From positions 1-64,000 of the forward strand of contig JACQZW010000051.1 of assembly GCA_016213675.1 (NCBI GenBank): DNA of 64,000 bases. Direction: 5' to 3'. The notes under the pieces are model-generated. The model was not told the origin of the DNA. It was given only the letters and a program-made list of their open reading frames with translations, and made no database searches. Of this stretch, positions 16,508 through 25,233 are shown in pieces (the stretch's first letter is position 1; every line of letters starts with the position of its first letter). The DNA comes from Acidobacteriota bacterium (GTDB taxonomy: Bacteria; Acidobacteriota; Thermoanaerobaculia; Thermoanaerobaculales; Thermoanaerobaculaceae). A program made the translations under genes and the position numbers.

Positions 16508-16537
16508 GGGACGGGGTACACTTCGGCGGGGGGAGCC

Positions 16538-19099
16538 TTGGACCCGAGAGAGATTCGCGCGCGGCTCGAACGCGTGTTGCCATTCGTCGACAAGCCCGGC
16601 CGCTACCTCGGCCTCGAGCGGAACATCGTCCGCAAGGAGTGGGACGCGGTCGACGTGCGGCTGCTCCTCGCCTTCCCCGACGAGTACGGGATCGGCATGT
16701 CCCACCAGGGGACGCGCCTGCTGTACCACATCGCCAACCGCCGCGCCGACGCGCTCGCGGAGCGGACGTTCGCGCCGTGGCCTGACATGGCGGCCGCGAT
16801 GCGGCAGCACGGCATCCCGCTCTACTCCCTGGAGACGATTCACGCCGCGGCCGACTTCGACCTCGTCGGCATAACGCTGCAGACCGAGCTGAACTACGTC
16901 AACGTGCCGTACCTGCTCGACCTCGCCGGCATCCCGAGGTTCGCCGCCGACCGCGACTCCGGCTTCCCCCTCGTCGTCGGCGGTGGGCCGTGCATGGCCA
17001 ACCCCGAGCCGGTCGCGGACTTCTTCGATGCCTTCGCCATCGGCGACGGCGAGGTGGTGCTGCCGACGCTGCTCGACCTCGCCAAGCGCGCGAAGGCGGA
17101 AGGCTGGCCGCGACGGGACACGCTCCGCGCCCTCGCCGGCCTTCCCGGCGTCTACGTGCCGCAGCTCTACCGTTGGACGCCCGCCGACCACCCGTCGCGC
17201 GGCGGCGCGTGGTCGTCGCTCGACGCATCGGCGCCCCTCCCCGTCGCCCGCGTGTTCGCCGAGAGGCTCGATCCCGCCGACGTCCCACCCGTCCCGATCG
17301 TCCCGGCGGTCGACGTGGTCCAGGACCGGCTCGGCATGGAGGTGGTCCGCGGCTGCACGCAGGGGTGCCGCTTCTGCCAGGCCGGCACCTGGTACCGCCC
17401 GGTGCGCGAGCACGACCCGGCCACGGTGCTCTCCACCCTCGAGGCGCACGTCGACGCGACCGGCTACGAGGAGGTCGGGCTGCTCTCGCTGTCGACCGCC
17501 GACTACTCGCAGATCGAGCCGCTCGCCGTCCACCTCGCCGAGCGCCTCGCGCCCCGTCGGGTCGGCGTCTCGCTGCCGTCGCTGCGCGCCGAGTCGTTCT
17601 CGGTGGCGCTCGCCGACGCGGTCAGCCGCGTCCGCCGCTCCGGCTTCACCTTCGCGCCGGAGACCGGTTCGGACCGCCTCCGCCGGGTGATCAACAAGAC
17701 GTTCACCAACGCCGACATGATCGCCGCCGCCGAGGTCGCCTTCGAGCGCGGCTGGAGCATGATCAAGGTCTACGCGATGATCGGCCTGCCCACCGAGACC
17801 GACGACGACCTCGAGGAGCTCGCGAAGCTCGCCGAGGGGATCCTCGCCGCCGCGCGCCGCGTCGGCCGGCGCAACGCCGAGGTCAAGGTTTCGGTCGGTC
17901 CATTCGTGCCCAAGTCGTGGACCCCGTTCCAGTGGGAGGAGTTCGTCCCGGCCGACGAGCTGCAGCGCCGCATCGGCCTGCTGCGCGACCGCTTCCGCCG
18001 CATCCGCCAGGCCAAGCTGACGTGGAACGACCCGACCGAGTCGCGCCTCGAGGCGGTCCTGTCCCGCGGCGACCGGCGGCTCGGCCCGGTCGTCGCCCGC
18101 GCCCACGACCTCGGCGCGCTGTTCGACGGCTGGGGCGAGTGGCTGCGCCTCGACGCCTGGGACCAGGCGCTCGCCGAGCACGGCGTCGACGTCGCCGGCG
18201 AGATCGGCCCGCGGGAGCTCGGCGCGACGCTCCCGTGGGACGTGATCGACGCGCTGCTCCGCAAGGGCTTCCTCAAGGCCGAACGCCGCCGCGCGTTCCT
18301 CGAGGCGGTGACGCCCGACTGCCGCTGGGGGGACTGCATGCGCTGCGGTGTCCCCGGCGACGGGCTCGACACCCGGCTCGCCCTTCCGACGTTGCCGGTG
18401 GTCGGCGCCGAGGCGCCGGAGCTCGCCTCGCCCAAGCACGCGGCGTACCGCCTGCGCCCGCTGCCGCGCGTGCTGCCACCGGCCGAGCCGCTCTCCCAGC
18501 CCGACCGGCTCGCCCGCGTCCGCTTCACCTTCGCCAAGACCGGGGACGCCCGGTTCCTCTCCCACCGCAACGTCATGGACCTGATCGAGCGGGCCCTGCG
18601 CGCGGCGGCGGTCCCGGTGCGCTACACCGAGGGGTACAACCCCCACATCAGGGTGTCGATGGGACCGGCGCTGGCGCTCGGGCACGAGGCGCTCGCGGAC
18701 GCGTTCGACGTCGAGTGTCACGGCGAGGTCGACGCGGCCATGCTCGAGCGCGCGAACCGGGTGCTCCCCGAGGGGCTCCGCCTCACCGGCTGGGCGCGGC
18801 TGCCCGAGGGGTCGCCGTCGCTCGGGAAGGCCGTCGCGGCGTCGCGGTTCCGCATCCGCCGCCTGCCCGACGGGCCGCCGTGGCCGCCACGCCCGGAGCT
18901 GCCGGGCGTCCTCGACTGGGTCGCGGACGGCGACGACCTCGTGGTCACGGTCAACGCGCGCCAGGTCGACGGCCCGACGCCCGGACCGCGGGAGCTGCTC
19001 ACCGTCGCCGGCGTGCCCGAGGAGCGCCTTCGCCTCGCCTCCGTCGTTCGCGAGGCGCTCGTGCTCGCCGAACGGGCCGCCGTGGCGGGCCAGCGCTAG
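16538..19099 (+). CDS. Radical SAM protein fused to DUF2344 (TIGR03960/TIGR03936 type)
   Basis: The 853-aa fusion has an N-terminal B12-binding-like region (PDEYGIGMSHQG onward). A radical SAM domain follows with Cys273, Cys277 and Cys280 in GCTQGCRFCQAG for the 4Fe-4S/SAM cluster. From about residue 660 comes a DUF2344 domain (VRFTFAKTGDARFLSHRNVMD), often encoded separately. The family is probably linked to RNA modification or ribosome-related functions, but the reaction is not established. The TTG at 16538 is chosen because GGGGGGAG precedes it and the product then starts in the conserved region; an upstream ATG would place coding sequence inside element B. The SRPBCC gene follows after 14 bases. 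Confidence 0.88.
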   Translation: MDPREIRARLERVLPFVDKPGRYLGLERNIVRKEWDAVDVRLLLAFPDEYGIGMSHQGTRLLYHIANRRADALAERTFAPWPDMAAAMRQHGIPLYSLETIHAAADFDLVGITLQTELNYVNVPYLLDLAGIPRFAADRDSGFPLVVGGGPCMANPEPVADFFDAFAIGDGEVVLPTLLDLAKRAKAEGWPRRDTLRALAGLPGVYVPQLYRWTPADHPSRGGAWSSLDASAPLPVARVFAERLDPADVPPVPIVPAVDVVQDRLGMEVVRGCTQGCRFCQAGTWYRPVREHDPATVLSTLEAHVDATGYEEVGLLSLSTADYSQIEPLAVHLAERLAPRRVGVSLPSLRAESFSVALADAVSRVRRSGFTFAPETGSDRLRRVINKTFTNADMIAAAEVAFERGWSMIKVYAMIGLPTETDDDLEELAKLAEGILAAARRVGRRNAEVKVSVGPFVPKSWTPFQWEEFVPADELQRRIGLLRDRFRRIRQAKLTWNDPTESRLEAVLSRGDRRLGPVVARAHDLGALFDGWGEWLRLDAWDQALAEHGVDVAGEIGPRELGATLPWDVIDALLRKGFLKAERRRAFLEAVTPDCRWGDCMRCGVPGDGLDTRLALPTLPVVGAEAPELASPKHAAYRLRPLPRVLPPAEPLSQPDRLARVRFTFAKTGDARFLSHRNVMDLIERALRAAAVPVRYTEGYNPHIRVSMGPALALGHEALADAFDVECHGEVDAAMLERANRVLPEGLRLTGWARLPEGSPSLGKAVAASRFRIRRLPDGPPWPPRPELPGVLDWVADGDDLVVTVNARQVDGPTPGPRELLTVAGVPEERLRLASVVREALVLAERAAVAGQR

Positions 19100-19102
19100 A
19101 AT
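19097..19102 (+). promoter_or_regulatory. -10-like hexamer TAGAAT overlapping the radical SAM stop
   Basis: TAGAAT includes the TAG stop of the radical SAM gene and lies 11 bases before the next ATG. It could drive the SRPBCC gene on its own. Confidence 0.35.
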
Positions 19103-19113
19103 CGAGGCGCGCG

Positions 19114-19671
19114 ATGCCGACCATGCCCGAGAAGACACGCGGCGAGGTGAGCGACGGGGCGGTCCGTGCCGCGACGCGACGGACCTGGGCCGAGTGGTTC
19201 GCCGAGCTCGATGCGGCCGGGGCCGCGACGATGCGCCACCCGGCGATCGTGGCCGTGCTCGCCGCCCGCGAGGAGCTGAGCCCGTGGTGGCAGCAGACGG
19301 TCGCGGTGCGCTACGAGCAGGCCCGCGGCCTGCGCGACCGGCACGAGAAGCCCGATGGATACTCGGTGAGCGCGACGAAGACGATCGCCGCCCCGATCGA
19401 TCGGGCGTTCGCGGCGTGGAGCGACCAGACGCTCCGCGCCTCCTGGCTCGGCGAGCCGGTCACCATCCGCAAGGCCACGCCGGAGAAGTCGCTGCGCATC
19501 ACCTGGACGGACGGCACGTCAAACGTCGAGGTCAACTTCTACCCGAAGCCGGCGGGCAGATGCCAGGTGGCGGTCCAGCACGGTCGCCTGCCGGACGCCG
19601 CCGCGGCCGCCCGCATGAAGGCCTTCTGGCGCGACGCGGTGGCGCGCCTCAAGTCGCTCCTCGAGGGCTGA
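19114..19671 (+). CDS. SRPBCC (AHSA1-like) domain protein
   Basis: The 185-aa protein has a short N-terminal helical part with WWQQTVAVRYEQARG, a signature found before START-like domains in DUF4287-type proteins. From about residue 85 it has an AHSA1/START-like domain (VSATKTIAAPIDRAFAAWSD; GTSNVEVNFYPKPAG). SRPBCC domains bind hydrophobic ligands; no specific ligand can be assigned. It follows the radical SAM gene closely and converges with a lipoprotein gene after 9 bases. Confidence 0.75.
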   Translation: MPTMPEKTRGEVSDGAVRAATRRTWAEWFAELDAAGAATMRHPAIVAVLAAREELSPWWQQTVAVRYEQARGLRDRHEKPDGYSVSATKTIAAPIDRAFAAWSDQTLRASWLGEPVTIRKATPEKSLRITWTDGTSNVEVNFYPKPAGRCQVAVQHGRLPDAAAAARMKAFWRDAVARLKSLLEG

Positions 19672-19680
19672 AGGCAGCTC

Positions 19681-19992
19681 TCAGCTACAGGACCCGATGC
19701 GCCAGTAGTAGTCCTCGCCCTGGTCCAGACGGATCGATCGCCGCTCCACCAGCACGCCGTCCTCGTCGAGTGCCTCGAGGACGTGGCGCCCGTCGCCGAT
19801 GTCCTCCAGAGACTTGGCGGTGTGGTCGCGGACGACGAACGCCTCGTGACCGTCGACGAAGACCCGGAGGTTGCAGCGCGTGTCGTTGATGACGACGAGG
19901 TCGTTCTCCTCGTCCCAGCCGTTGGTGCCGCACCCCAGCGACAGGGCGACGAGCACACCCAGGCTGGCGAGCAGCAGCAACCGACCCTTCAT
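19681..19992 (-). CDS. Small lipoprotein of unknown function
   Basis: The 103-aa product has a lipoprotein signal: charged start, hydrophobic stretch, and lipobox LSLGC with the lipidated Cys at 21. The mature part is acidic and beta-rich (LVVINDTRCNLRVFVDGHEA), and Cys40 and Cys102 could form a disulfide. No family is recognised. TAGATT lies 6 bases before the ATG with no Shine-Dalgarno, a leaderless layout. Confidence 0.75.
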   Translation of the reverse strand: MKGRLLLLASLGVLVALSLGCGTNGWDEENDLVVINDTRCNLRVFVDGHEAFVVRDHTAKSLEDIGDGRHVLEALDEDGVLVERRSIRLDQGEDYYWRIGSCS

Positions 19993-19998
19993 GGTGAG

Positions 19999-20004
19999 AA
20001 TCTA
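19999..20004 (-). promoter_or_regulatory. -10 element with 6-nt spacing to ATG (leaderless candidate)
   Basis: On the minus strand TAGATT is followed by CTCACC and the ATG at 19992. The gap is too short for a leader with a ribosome-binding site. Confidence 0.5.
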
Positions 20005-20066
20005 GCCTCGTCGTGGCCGATTTGCAATCGGCATCGCGGTCCGCGCACCGGCGACCGTTGCCGGGA

Positions 20067-20072
20067 TAGACT
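20067..20072 (+). promoter_or_regulatory. -10 hexamer TAGACT for spmAB
   Basis: TAGACT lies 24 bases before the spmA ATG. The intervening leader carries GGAGG at a normal distance, unlike the leaderless-type promoters nearby. Confidence 0.45.
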
Positions 20073-20096
20073 TCGTGGGGAACGAACGGAGGCGGC

Positions 20097-20723
20097 ATGC
20101 TCAACTGGGTCTGGCTCGGCCTGGTCGCGGTCGCGGTCGTGGTCGGGGCCCTCACCGGGCGGCTCGACGCGGTGACCAGGGCGGCGTTCGACTCGGCCCG
20201 CACGGCGGTCGAGATCGCCTTCGGGCTGGTCGGGATCATGACGCTGTGGCTCGGCGTCATGAAGGTCGGTGAGGAGGCGGGCCTGGTGCGGGGTCTGGCG
20301 CGGCTGATCCGGCCGCTCGCGCGACGGCTCTTCCCCGACGTCCCCGCCGATCACCCCGCGCTCGGGGCGATGCTCCTCAACATCGCCGCGTCGTGGCTCG
20401 GCCTTGGCAACGCGGCGACCCCGCTCGGCCTCAAGGCCATGGACGAGCTGCAGAAGCTCAACCCGCGCAAGGACACCGCCAGCGACGCGATGGTCACCTT
20501 CCTCGCACTCAACACCGCCTGCATCACCCTCGTCCCGGCGACGATGATTGCCGTCCGGGCCACGCTCGGCTCCGCCAACCCGACGGAGATCGTCCTCCCC
20601 ACCATCCTCGCCTCGGCGTGCGCCACCGTCGTCGCCGCTACGGCGGCCCGTTTGCTCCGCCGGCTGCCGGCGTTTCGCACACCGCGCCCACCCGCCTCCG
20701 GCGACGACCGGGAGGGCGCATGA
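20097..20723 (+). CDS. spmA: SpmA-like nucleoside-recognition domain membrane protein
   Basis: The 208-aa membrane protein has about five hydrophobic segments and the Gate/nucleoside-recognition signature (FGLVGIMTLWLGVMKVGEEA; LLNIAASWLGLGNAATPLG). SpmA and SpmB were named for spore core dehydration in Bacillus, but SpmAB pairs are widespread in bacteria that do not sporulate, where the transported substrate is unknown. The gene overlaps spmB by ATGA, so the two are probably made in fixed ratio. Nothing else here suggests sporulation. Confidence 0.9.
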   Translation: MLNWVWLGLVAVAVVVGALTGRLDAVTRAAFDSARTAVEIAFGLVGIMTLWLGVMKVGEEAGLVRGLARLIRPLARRLFPDVPADHPALGAMLLNIAASWLGLGNAATPLGLKAMDELQKLNPRKDTASDAMVTFLALNTACITLVPATMIAVRATLGSANPTEIVLPTILASACATVVAATAARLLRRLPAFRTPRPPASGDDREGA

Positions 20724-21259
20724 GCTTCTCCGCCGTTGCGCAGCTCGTCTCGACGTGGGCGATCCCGCTGCTCCTCCTGCTCATTCCGCTGCTCGCCGCG
20801 GTTCGCCGGGTCAAGGTGTACGAGGTGTTCGTCGAGGGGGCCAAGGACGGCTTCACCACCGCGGTGAAGATCATCCCCTACCTGGTCGGGATGCTCGTCG
20901 CCATCGGCATGTTCCGCGCCTCCGGGGCGATGGAGCTGCTCGCCTCCGCGCTGGCGCCCGTGACCGGCCTGATCGGCCTGCCCTCCGAGGCGCTGCCGGT
21001 CGCACTCCTCCGGCCGTTCTCGGGGAGCGGCACGCTCGCCCTGTCCACAGAGCTGATGAAGACGCACGGCCCCGACTCGTTCGTCGGTCGGCTCGCGAGC
21101 GTGATGTACGGCTCGACGGAGACGACGTTCTACGTGCTGGCCGTCTACTTCGGCGCGGTCGGCGTCACCCGCACCCGCCACGCCGTCGCCGCCGGCCTCG
21201 TCGCCGACGCCGCCGGCCTGCTCGCGGCCCTGCTCGTCTGCCGCGCCCTGTTCGGCTGA
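20720..21259 (+). CDS. spmB: SpmB-like nucleoside-recognition domain membrane protein
   Basis: The 179-aa partner of SpmA has a nucleoside-recognition domain (YEVFVEGAKDGFTTAVKIIPYLVGM) and the conserved LRPFSGSGTLAL and YGSTETTFYVLAVYFG. It has about four transmembrane segments. The start overlaps the spmA stop as ATGA. Its stop codon is separated from the convergent PilZ gene stop by a single base, so no room exists for a classical terminator between them. Confidence 0.9.
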   Translation: MSFSAVAQLVSTWAIPLLLLLIPLLAAVRRVKVYEVFVEGAKDGFTTAVKIIPYLVGMLVAIGMFRASGAMELLASALAPVTGLIGLPSEALPVALLRPFSGSGTLALSTELMKTHGPDSFVGRLASVMYGSTETTFYVLAVYFGAVGVTRTRHAVAAGLVADAAGLLAALLVCRALFG

Positions 21260-21260
21260 C

Positions 21261-21644
21261 TCAGTTCTCCACGAGGGCGGCCTCGCGCGATCCGGACGGC
21301 TGGATGGTCGCGAGGTACAGCACCTGCTGGGACAGGCGGGCCATGTCCTCCGGGTAGAGCTCCTCGAACTCGACGCCGCACGTGTAGCACAGCATCCGCT
21401 GGCCCTGGCCGTCGTCCCGGAAGCCGGAGGCCCGGCAGCGGCACACCTTGCCGCGCAGCGCGATCTCGCCGTCGTCGAGCTGGAGGCGGATGTCGATCAG
21501 GCCGTTCGGGACCATGGACGCGCACACCTCGAGCCTGGCGCCCCGTGAGGAGATGTCCAACACCCGGGCACAGTACCTTCCCTTGAGCTTTGCGATCAGG
21601 TTCGTGCCCGGCACCACGCGCGGCACGGCGCGGCGTTCGTCCAT
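21261..21644 (-). CDS. PilZ domain protein
   Basis: The 127-aa product begins ERRAVPRVVPGTNLIAKL and continues CARVLDISSRGARLE, the PilZ pattern: an R-x3-R-type loop, then D-x-S-x-x-G. PilZ domains bind cyclic di-GMP. The arrangement here is degenerate (RRAVPR), so binding is plausible but not certain. The C-terminal half holds five Cys, in VCRCR and CYTCG, which might coordinate a metal. The ATG at 21644 has GAGG 6 bases upstream, and TATACT lies about 57 bases before it. Confidence 0.75.
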   Translation of the reverse strand: MDERRAVPRVVPGTNLIAKLKGRYCARVLDISSRGARLEVCASMVPNGLIDIRLQLDDGEIALRGKVCRCRASGFRDDGQGQRMLCYTCGVEFEELYPEDMARLSQQVLYLATIQPSGSREAALVEN

Positions 21645-21700
21645 CGGCACCTCGGCGACGGAGGTCTCGTCCGTCGCGTCATACAGTCCGTTCGCTGTAC

Positions 21701-21706
21701 AGTATA
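21701..21706 (-). promoter_or_regulatory. -10 hexamer TATACT for the PilZ gene
   Basis: TATACT on the minus strand lies 56 bases before the ATG at 21644 and partly overlaps the palindrome CTGTACAG (21695-21702), which could be an operator. Confidence 0.45.
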
Positions 21707-21765
21707 GGTCCCGGGTGCACGAATGGCGACACCACTGGACAGCGGCGCGTCCGAACGAGGCCGCG

Positions 21766-22467
21766 TCAGGCAGCGCCGATGGCGAGCTCGGCCAGCCTCC
21801 CGCGAGGCCCGCGGGTCGCCGCGAAGAGCAGGGCCTGTCCGATCTCCGCCGGGTCGATGAAACCGGCGGGGTCGGCATCGGGCATCGCCCGGCGGTTGGC
21901 CGGCGTGTCGACCGCGCCCAGCGGGTAGACCACCGCGGCGGTCACGCCCCGGCTGCGGTACTCCGCCTCCACCGAGCGCAGGAACGACGCCACGGCGGCC
22001 TTGGCAGCCGCGTAGACGCTCATACCCTCGCCCCCGCGCCCGTCCCACACCACCCCCGACGAGAACCCCGCGACGAAGCCCCGGCCCTGCTCGACGAACC
22101 CCGGCAGCACGGCGCAGGTCGTCGCGCACAGCGTCCGCAGGTTGACCGTCAGCATCCGGTCGAACAGCTCGTCGGAGTAGGCGTGCGCCGGCGCCATCGC
22201 GAAGGCGCCGGCGGTGTGGATCAGGGCGTCGACGCGGCCGAGCTTCCGGTGCACGACGGCGACCATCTCCGCCGCGGCGGTCATGGAGCCCAAGTCGGCA
22301 GCGAGGGCCAGGGCGTCGAGCGTCGCGGCGCGCTCCCGGACCGCCGCTTCGTCGACGTCCACCAGGGCGAGCCGGGCGCCAGCGGCCGCGAAGACCTCGG
22401 CGATCGCGCCGGCGATCGCCCCACCGCCGCCGGTGATGATCGTTACGCTGTCGGTGCGCAGCTCCAT
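21766..22467 (-). CDS. Short-chain dehydrogenase/reductase
   Basis: The 233-aa classical SDR has the coenzyme motif TGGGGAIAG (residues 12-20, a variant of TGxxxGIG), HTAGAF in the NAG position, and the catalytic Tyr/Lys in VYAAAK. It should be a cytosolic NAD(P)-dependent oxidoreductase. The substrate is unknown. The Asp pair in ALVDVDE after strand 2 hints at NAD preference. It is divergent from the ABC importer genes, with 97 bases between. Confidence 0.83.
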   Translation of the reverse strand: MELRTDSVTIITGGGGAIAGAIAEVFAAAGARLALVDVDEAAVRERAATLDALALAADLGSMTAAAEMVAVVHRKLGRVDALIHTAGAFAMAPAHAYSDELFDRMLTVNLRTLCATTCAVLPGFVEQGRGFVAGFSSGVVWDGRGGEGMSVYAAAKAAVASFLRSVEAEYRSRGVTAAVVYPLGAVDTPANRRAMPDADPAGFIDPAEIGQALLFAATRGPRGRLAELAIGAA

Positions 22468-22564
22468 GTCGACCTCCCTGCCGGTTGAGAACCGCCACCA
22501 GCGTAGGCGATTCCCCCGGGTCCGCCTTGCGGCGCCGGGGGCGACGCGTGAGAATGCCGGCACG

Positions 22565-23350
22565 ATGACGCCAGGCCGCGCCGCCGAGTCCTCGCCCGCG
22601 ATCCGCCTGCGCTCCGTCCGCCGGGTCTTCCCCGGCGGCGTCGAGGCGCTCGCCGGGCTCGACCTCGACGTCGCCGCCGGCGAGTTCGTCGCCCTCCTCG
22701 GGCCTTCCGGCTGCGGCAAGTCGACGCTGCTGCGCCTGGTCGCCGGCCTGGACCGGCCGCAAGGCGGTGAGGTCGCGGTCGGAAGCCCCGCCGGTGCCGA
22801 GCACCGCGGCGTCGGCTACGTGTTCCAGGACGCGCACCTGCTGCCCTGGCGCACCGTCCTCGCCAACGTCGCCCTGCCCCTCGAGCTCGCGGGCGTTCCC
22901 CGCGACGCGCGGGCGGCCGCGGCGCGGGCCGCGATCGCCCAGGTCGGCCTCGCCGACGCCGCGACCAGGCTGCCCGCCGCGCTCTCCGGCGGCATGCGGA
23001 TGCGGGTGTCGATCGCCAGGGCACTGGTCACCGCCCCGCGCATCCTGCTCCTCGACGAGCCGTTCGCCGCCCTCGACGAGCTCACCCGGCACCGGCTCGA
23101 CGAGCAGCTCCGCGAGCTGTGGCTCGCGAGCGGCATGACGGTCCTGTTCGTGACGCACTCGATCGGCGAGGCCGCCTTCCTCGCCGAGCGGGTGGTCGTG
23201 CTGTCGCCGCGGCCGGCCCGCGTGCTCGCCGACACCAGGGTCGGGCTGCCCGGGCGACGCGACGCGCTGTTGCGCACCACGCCCGAGTTCGTCGAGCTGA
23301 CGCGCCGGCTGACCGCCGTCCTCGCCACCGAGGGGAGCGCGAGCCGGTGA
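22565..23350 (+). CDS. ABC importer ATP-binding protein (NMT1/ThiY-type system)
   Basis: The 261-aa ATPase has Walker A GPSGCGKST, signature LSGGMRMRVSIARAL, and Walker B ILLLDEPFAALDE, with the usual Q-loop (VFQDAHLLPW). It resembles SsuB/TauB/ThiZ ATPases. It energises uptake across the inner membrane with the permease and binding protein encoded next. Its stop overlaps the permease GTG as GTGA. A TGAGAAT lies 9 bases before the ATG. Confidence 0.9.
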   Translation: MTPGRAAESSPAIRLRSVRRVFPGGVEALAGLDLDVAAGEFVALLGPSGCGKSTLLRLVAGLDRPQGGEVAVGSPAGAEHRGVGYVFQDAHLLPWRTVLANVALPLELAGVPRDARAAAARAAIAQVGLADAATRLPAALSGGMRMRVSIARALVTAPRILLLDEPFAALDELTRHRLDEQLRELWLASGMTVLFVTHSIGEAAFLAERVVVLSPRPARVLADTRVGLPGRRDALLRTTPEFVELTRRLTAVLATEGSASR

Positions 23351-24135
23351 TCCGCCGCGCCGCCGGCCGCGTGCTGCCGCCCCTGCTGGCGTTCCTCGCC
23401 GCCAACCTGCTGTGGGAAACCGCGGTCCGGGTCTTCGACGTCCCCGCCTACCTCCTCCCCGCACCGTCGCGCATCCTCGCCGCCCTCGTCACGCACGCCG
23501 CGACGCTCGGCCGCGCCCTCCTCGTCACCGGACACGCGGCGCTGCTCGGCTTCCTGCTCTCCGCGCTGCTCGGCGTGGTCGCCGGGGTGGCCATCGCCTC
23601 GGCCCGTTGGGTGCAGCGCGCCGTCTACCCGTTCACCGTGTTCCTGCAGACCGTGCCGCTGGTCGCGATCGCGCCGCTGCTGGTGGTGTGGTTCGGCTTC
23701 GGCATCGCGCCGGTCGCGGTGGCCGCGTTCATCGTCTCGGTGTTCCCGGTCATCGTCAACACAGTCACCGGGCTGCGCTCGGTCGACCCGGCGCTCGTCG
23801 ACCTCTTCCGCCTGTACCGCGCCTCGTGGGCTGCGCGTCTGTTCAAGCTGCGGCTGCCCGCCGCGCTACCGGCGATCTTCGCCGGCCTGCGGGTGGCCGC
23901 CGGCCTGGCGGTGATCGGCGCCGTGGTCGGCGAGTTCGTCGCCTCCTACGCCGGCGACGACGCCGGCATCGGCATGCTCGCCCTCACCTACTCGCGCGAG
24001 TCGCACACCGACCGCCTGTTCGCCGCGGTCGGCCTGGCTTCGCTGCTCGGGCTCGCCCTGTTCGGCGCGGTCAGCCTGGCGAGCTGGCTGACGCTGCACC
24101 GCTGGCACGCGTCGGAGCAGGAACAGGTGCGGTGA
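23347..24135 (+). CDS. ABC importer permease (SsuC/ThiX-like)
   Basis: The 262-aa permease has about six transmembrane segments and the binding-protein-dependent transport motif around FRLYRASWAARLFKLRLPAALPAIFAGLR, which contacts the ATPase. GTG start in a GTGA overlap with the ATPase gene. It is the middle gene of a three-gene importer operon; the binding protein gene starts 37 bases later with its own GGAGGAGG site. Confidence 0.9.
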   Translation: MIRRAAGRVLPPLLAFLAANLLWETAVRVFDVPAYLLPAPSRILAALVTHAATLGRALLVTGHAALLGFLLSALLGVVAGVAIASARWVQRAVYPFTVFLQTVPLVAIAPLLVVWFGFGIAPVAVAAFIVSVFPVIVNTVTGLRSVDPALVDLFRLYRASWAARLFKLRLPAALPAIFAGLRVAAGLAVIGAVVGEFVASYAGDDAGIGMLALTYSRESHTDRLFAAVGLASLLGLALFGAVSLASWLTLHRWHASEQEQVR

Positions 24136-24172
24136 TGGGCGCGTTGTGCGACGGGAGCGGAGGAGGCGGCCG

Positions 24173-25129
24173 ATGACGACGACCCTGGCACTCATGGTGG
24201 CGACCGCGCTGGTGCTGGCCTCCCCACCGCCGAGCCCCGCGCCTGCCCGCGTCACCCTGCAGCTCAACTGGCTGCCGGAGCCCGAGTTCGGCGGGATCTA
24301 CGAGGCGGCGCGCGGCGGGGCGTTCGCGCGGCACGGCCTCGACGTGACGATCCTCAAGGGCGGGCCCGACGTCCCGGCCGTGCAGATGGCCGCCGCCGGG
24401 CGCGTCGACTTCGCCATCGCGGCGGCCGACGAGGTGGTCTCCTTGCGCGAGAAGGGCGCCGATATCGTCGCCCTGTTCGCGACCTACCAGACCTCGCCGC
24501 AGGGCATCATGGTCCGCGCCTCGCGCGACGTGAGCGACATCCCGGCGCTGCTCCGGAGCGGCGGCACGCTGATCGCCCAGCCGGGGCTCGCCTACCTCAA
24601 GCACCTCCGCAAGGCCTACGGGCTCGAGCGCGTCAAGATCGTCCCCTATGGTTCCGGCGCCATGGCGCAGTTCCTCGACCCGGGCAGGGGCGACGTCGCC
24701 ATGCAGTGCTTCGTCTTCGCCGAGCCGATCGCGGCCCGCCGCAACGGCGTCGAGCCGCGCGTCTTCCTCGTCGCCGACACCGGGTTCGACCCGTACACCG
24801 CGGTGGTCATCACCCGGGGCGGGCTGCTCACGCGCGACCCCGGCCTGGCCCGCCGCCTGGTCGGCGCGCTGCGCGAGGGCTGGACGGCGTACCTCGCCGA
24901 CCCCGGGCCGGCCAATCGGGTCATGGCCGGGCTCAACCCGTCGATGGACCTCGCGACGTTCACCGCCGCCGCCGAGGTCCAGCGACCGCTGTTGGAGTCG
25001 GAGGACACGCGCGCCCACGGGCTCGGCGCGATGCGGCTCGAGCGCTGGCAGGTCCTGGCGCGGCAGCTCCTCGACCTCGGGGTCGTCGAGCGGCCGGTCG
25101 CGGCCGAGGCGTGCTTCACCAACCTGTGA
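24173..25129 (+). CDS. NMT1/ThiY-like periplasmic substrate-binding protein
   Basis: The 318-aa protein has a short signal peptide and then LNWLPEPEFGGIYEA, GLDVTILKGGPDVPAVQM and ADEVVSLREKGADIVALFATYQ. This pattern is typical of NMT1/THI5-like binding proteins. Relatives bind thiamine precursors (hydroxymethylpyrimidine derivatives), riboflavin or other small aromatic compounds. The ligand here is not known, and I see no TPP riboswitch upstream of the operon. ATG 24173 has GGAGGAGG at good spacing. The aromatic amino acid hydroxylase gene follows after about 100 bases on the same strand. Confidence 0.87.
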   Translation: MTTTLALMVATALVLASPPPSPAPARVTLQLNWLPEPEFGGIYEAARGGAFARHGLDVTILKGGPDVPAVQMAAAGRVDFAIAAADEVVSLREKGADIVALFATYQTSPQGIMVRASRDVSDIPALLRSGGTLIAQPGLAYLKHLRKAYGLERVKIVPYGSGAMAQFLDPGRGDVAMQCFVFAEPIAARRNGVEPRVFLVADTGFDPYTAVVITRGGLLTRDPGLARRLVGALREGWTAYLADPGPANRVMAGLNPSMDLATFTAAAEVQRPLLESEDTRAHGLGAMRLERWQVLARQLLDLGVVERPVAAEACFTNL

Positions 25130-25233
25130 AGTTCGGGGACGGGGGCGAAAGAAATCAGGACGGGCCCGATTGCGTTGTCGCCGGGTGGGACCGCACCACC
25201 GGCGCCGGCCGGCGGCGTCACCGGGAGAAACGA

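Noticed and set aside
16445-16537. Upstream ATG extension of the radical SAM gene
   Set aside because: The extra 31 codons would be encoded within inverted-repeat element B; the TTG at 16538 has a purine-rich ribosome-binding site and starts the conserved region.
15638-19138. A minus-strand open frame of 1166 codons
   Set aside because: It is antisense to sod and the radical SAM gene, both of which have clear active-site motifs; the translation has no recognisable domain and crosses element B.
20097-21259. Evidence of sporulation from spmAB
   Set aside because: SpmAB homologues occur widely in bacteria that do not sporulate, and no other sporulation gene is present here.
22468-22564. TPP riboswitch before the NMT1/ThiY-type ABC operon
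   Set aside because: The spacer is under 100 bases and lacks the conserved CUGAGA and ACCUGAU elements, so thiamine-precursor specificity is not supported this way.
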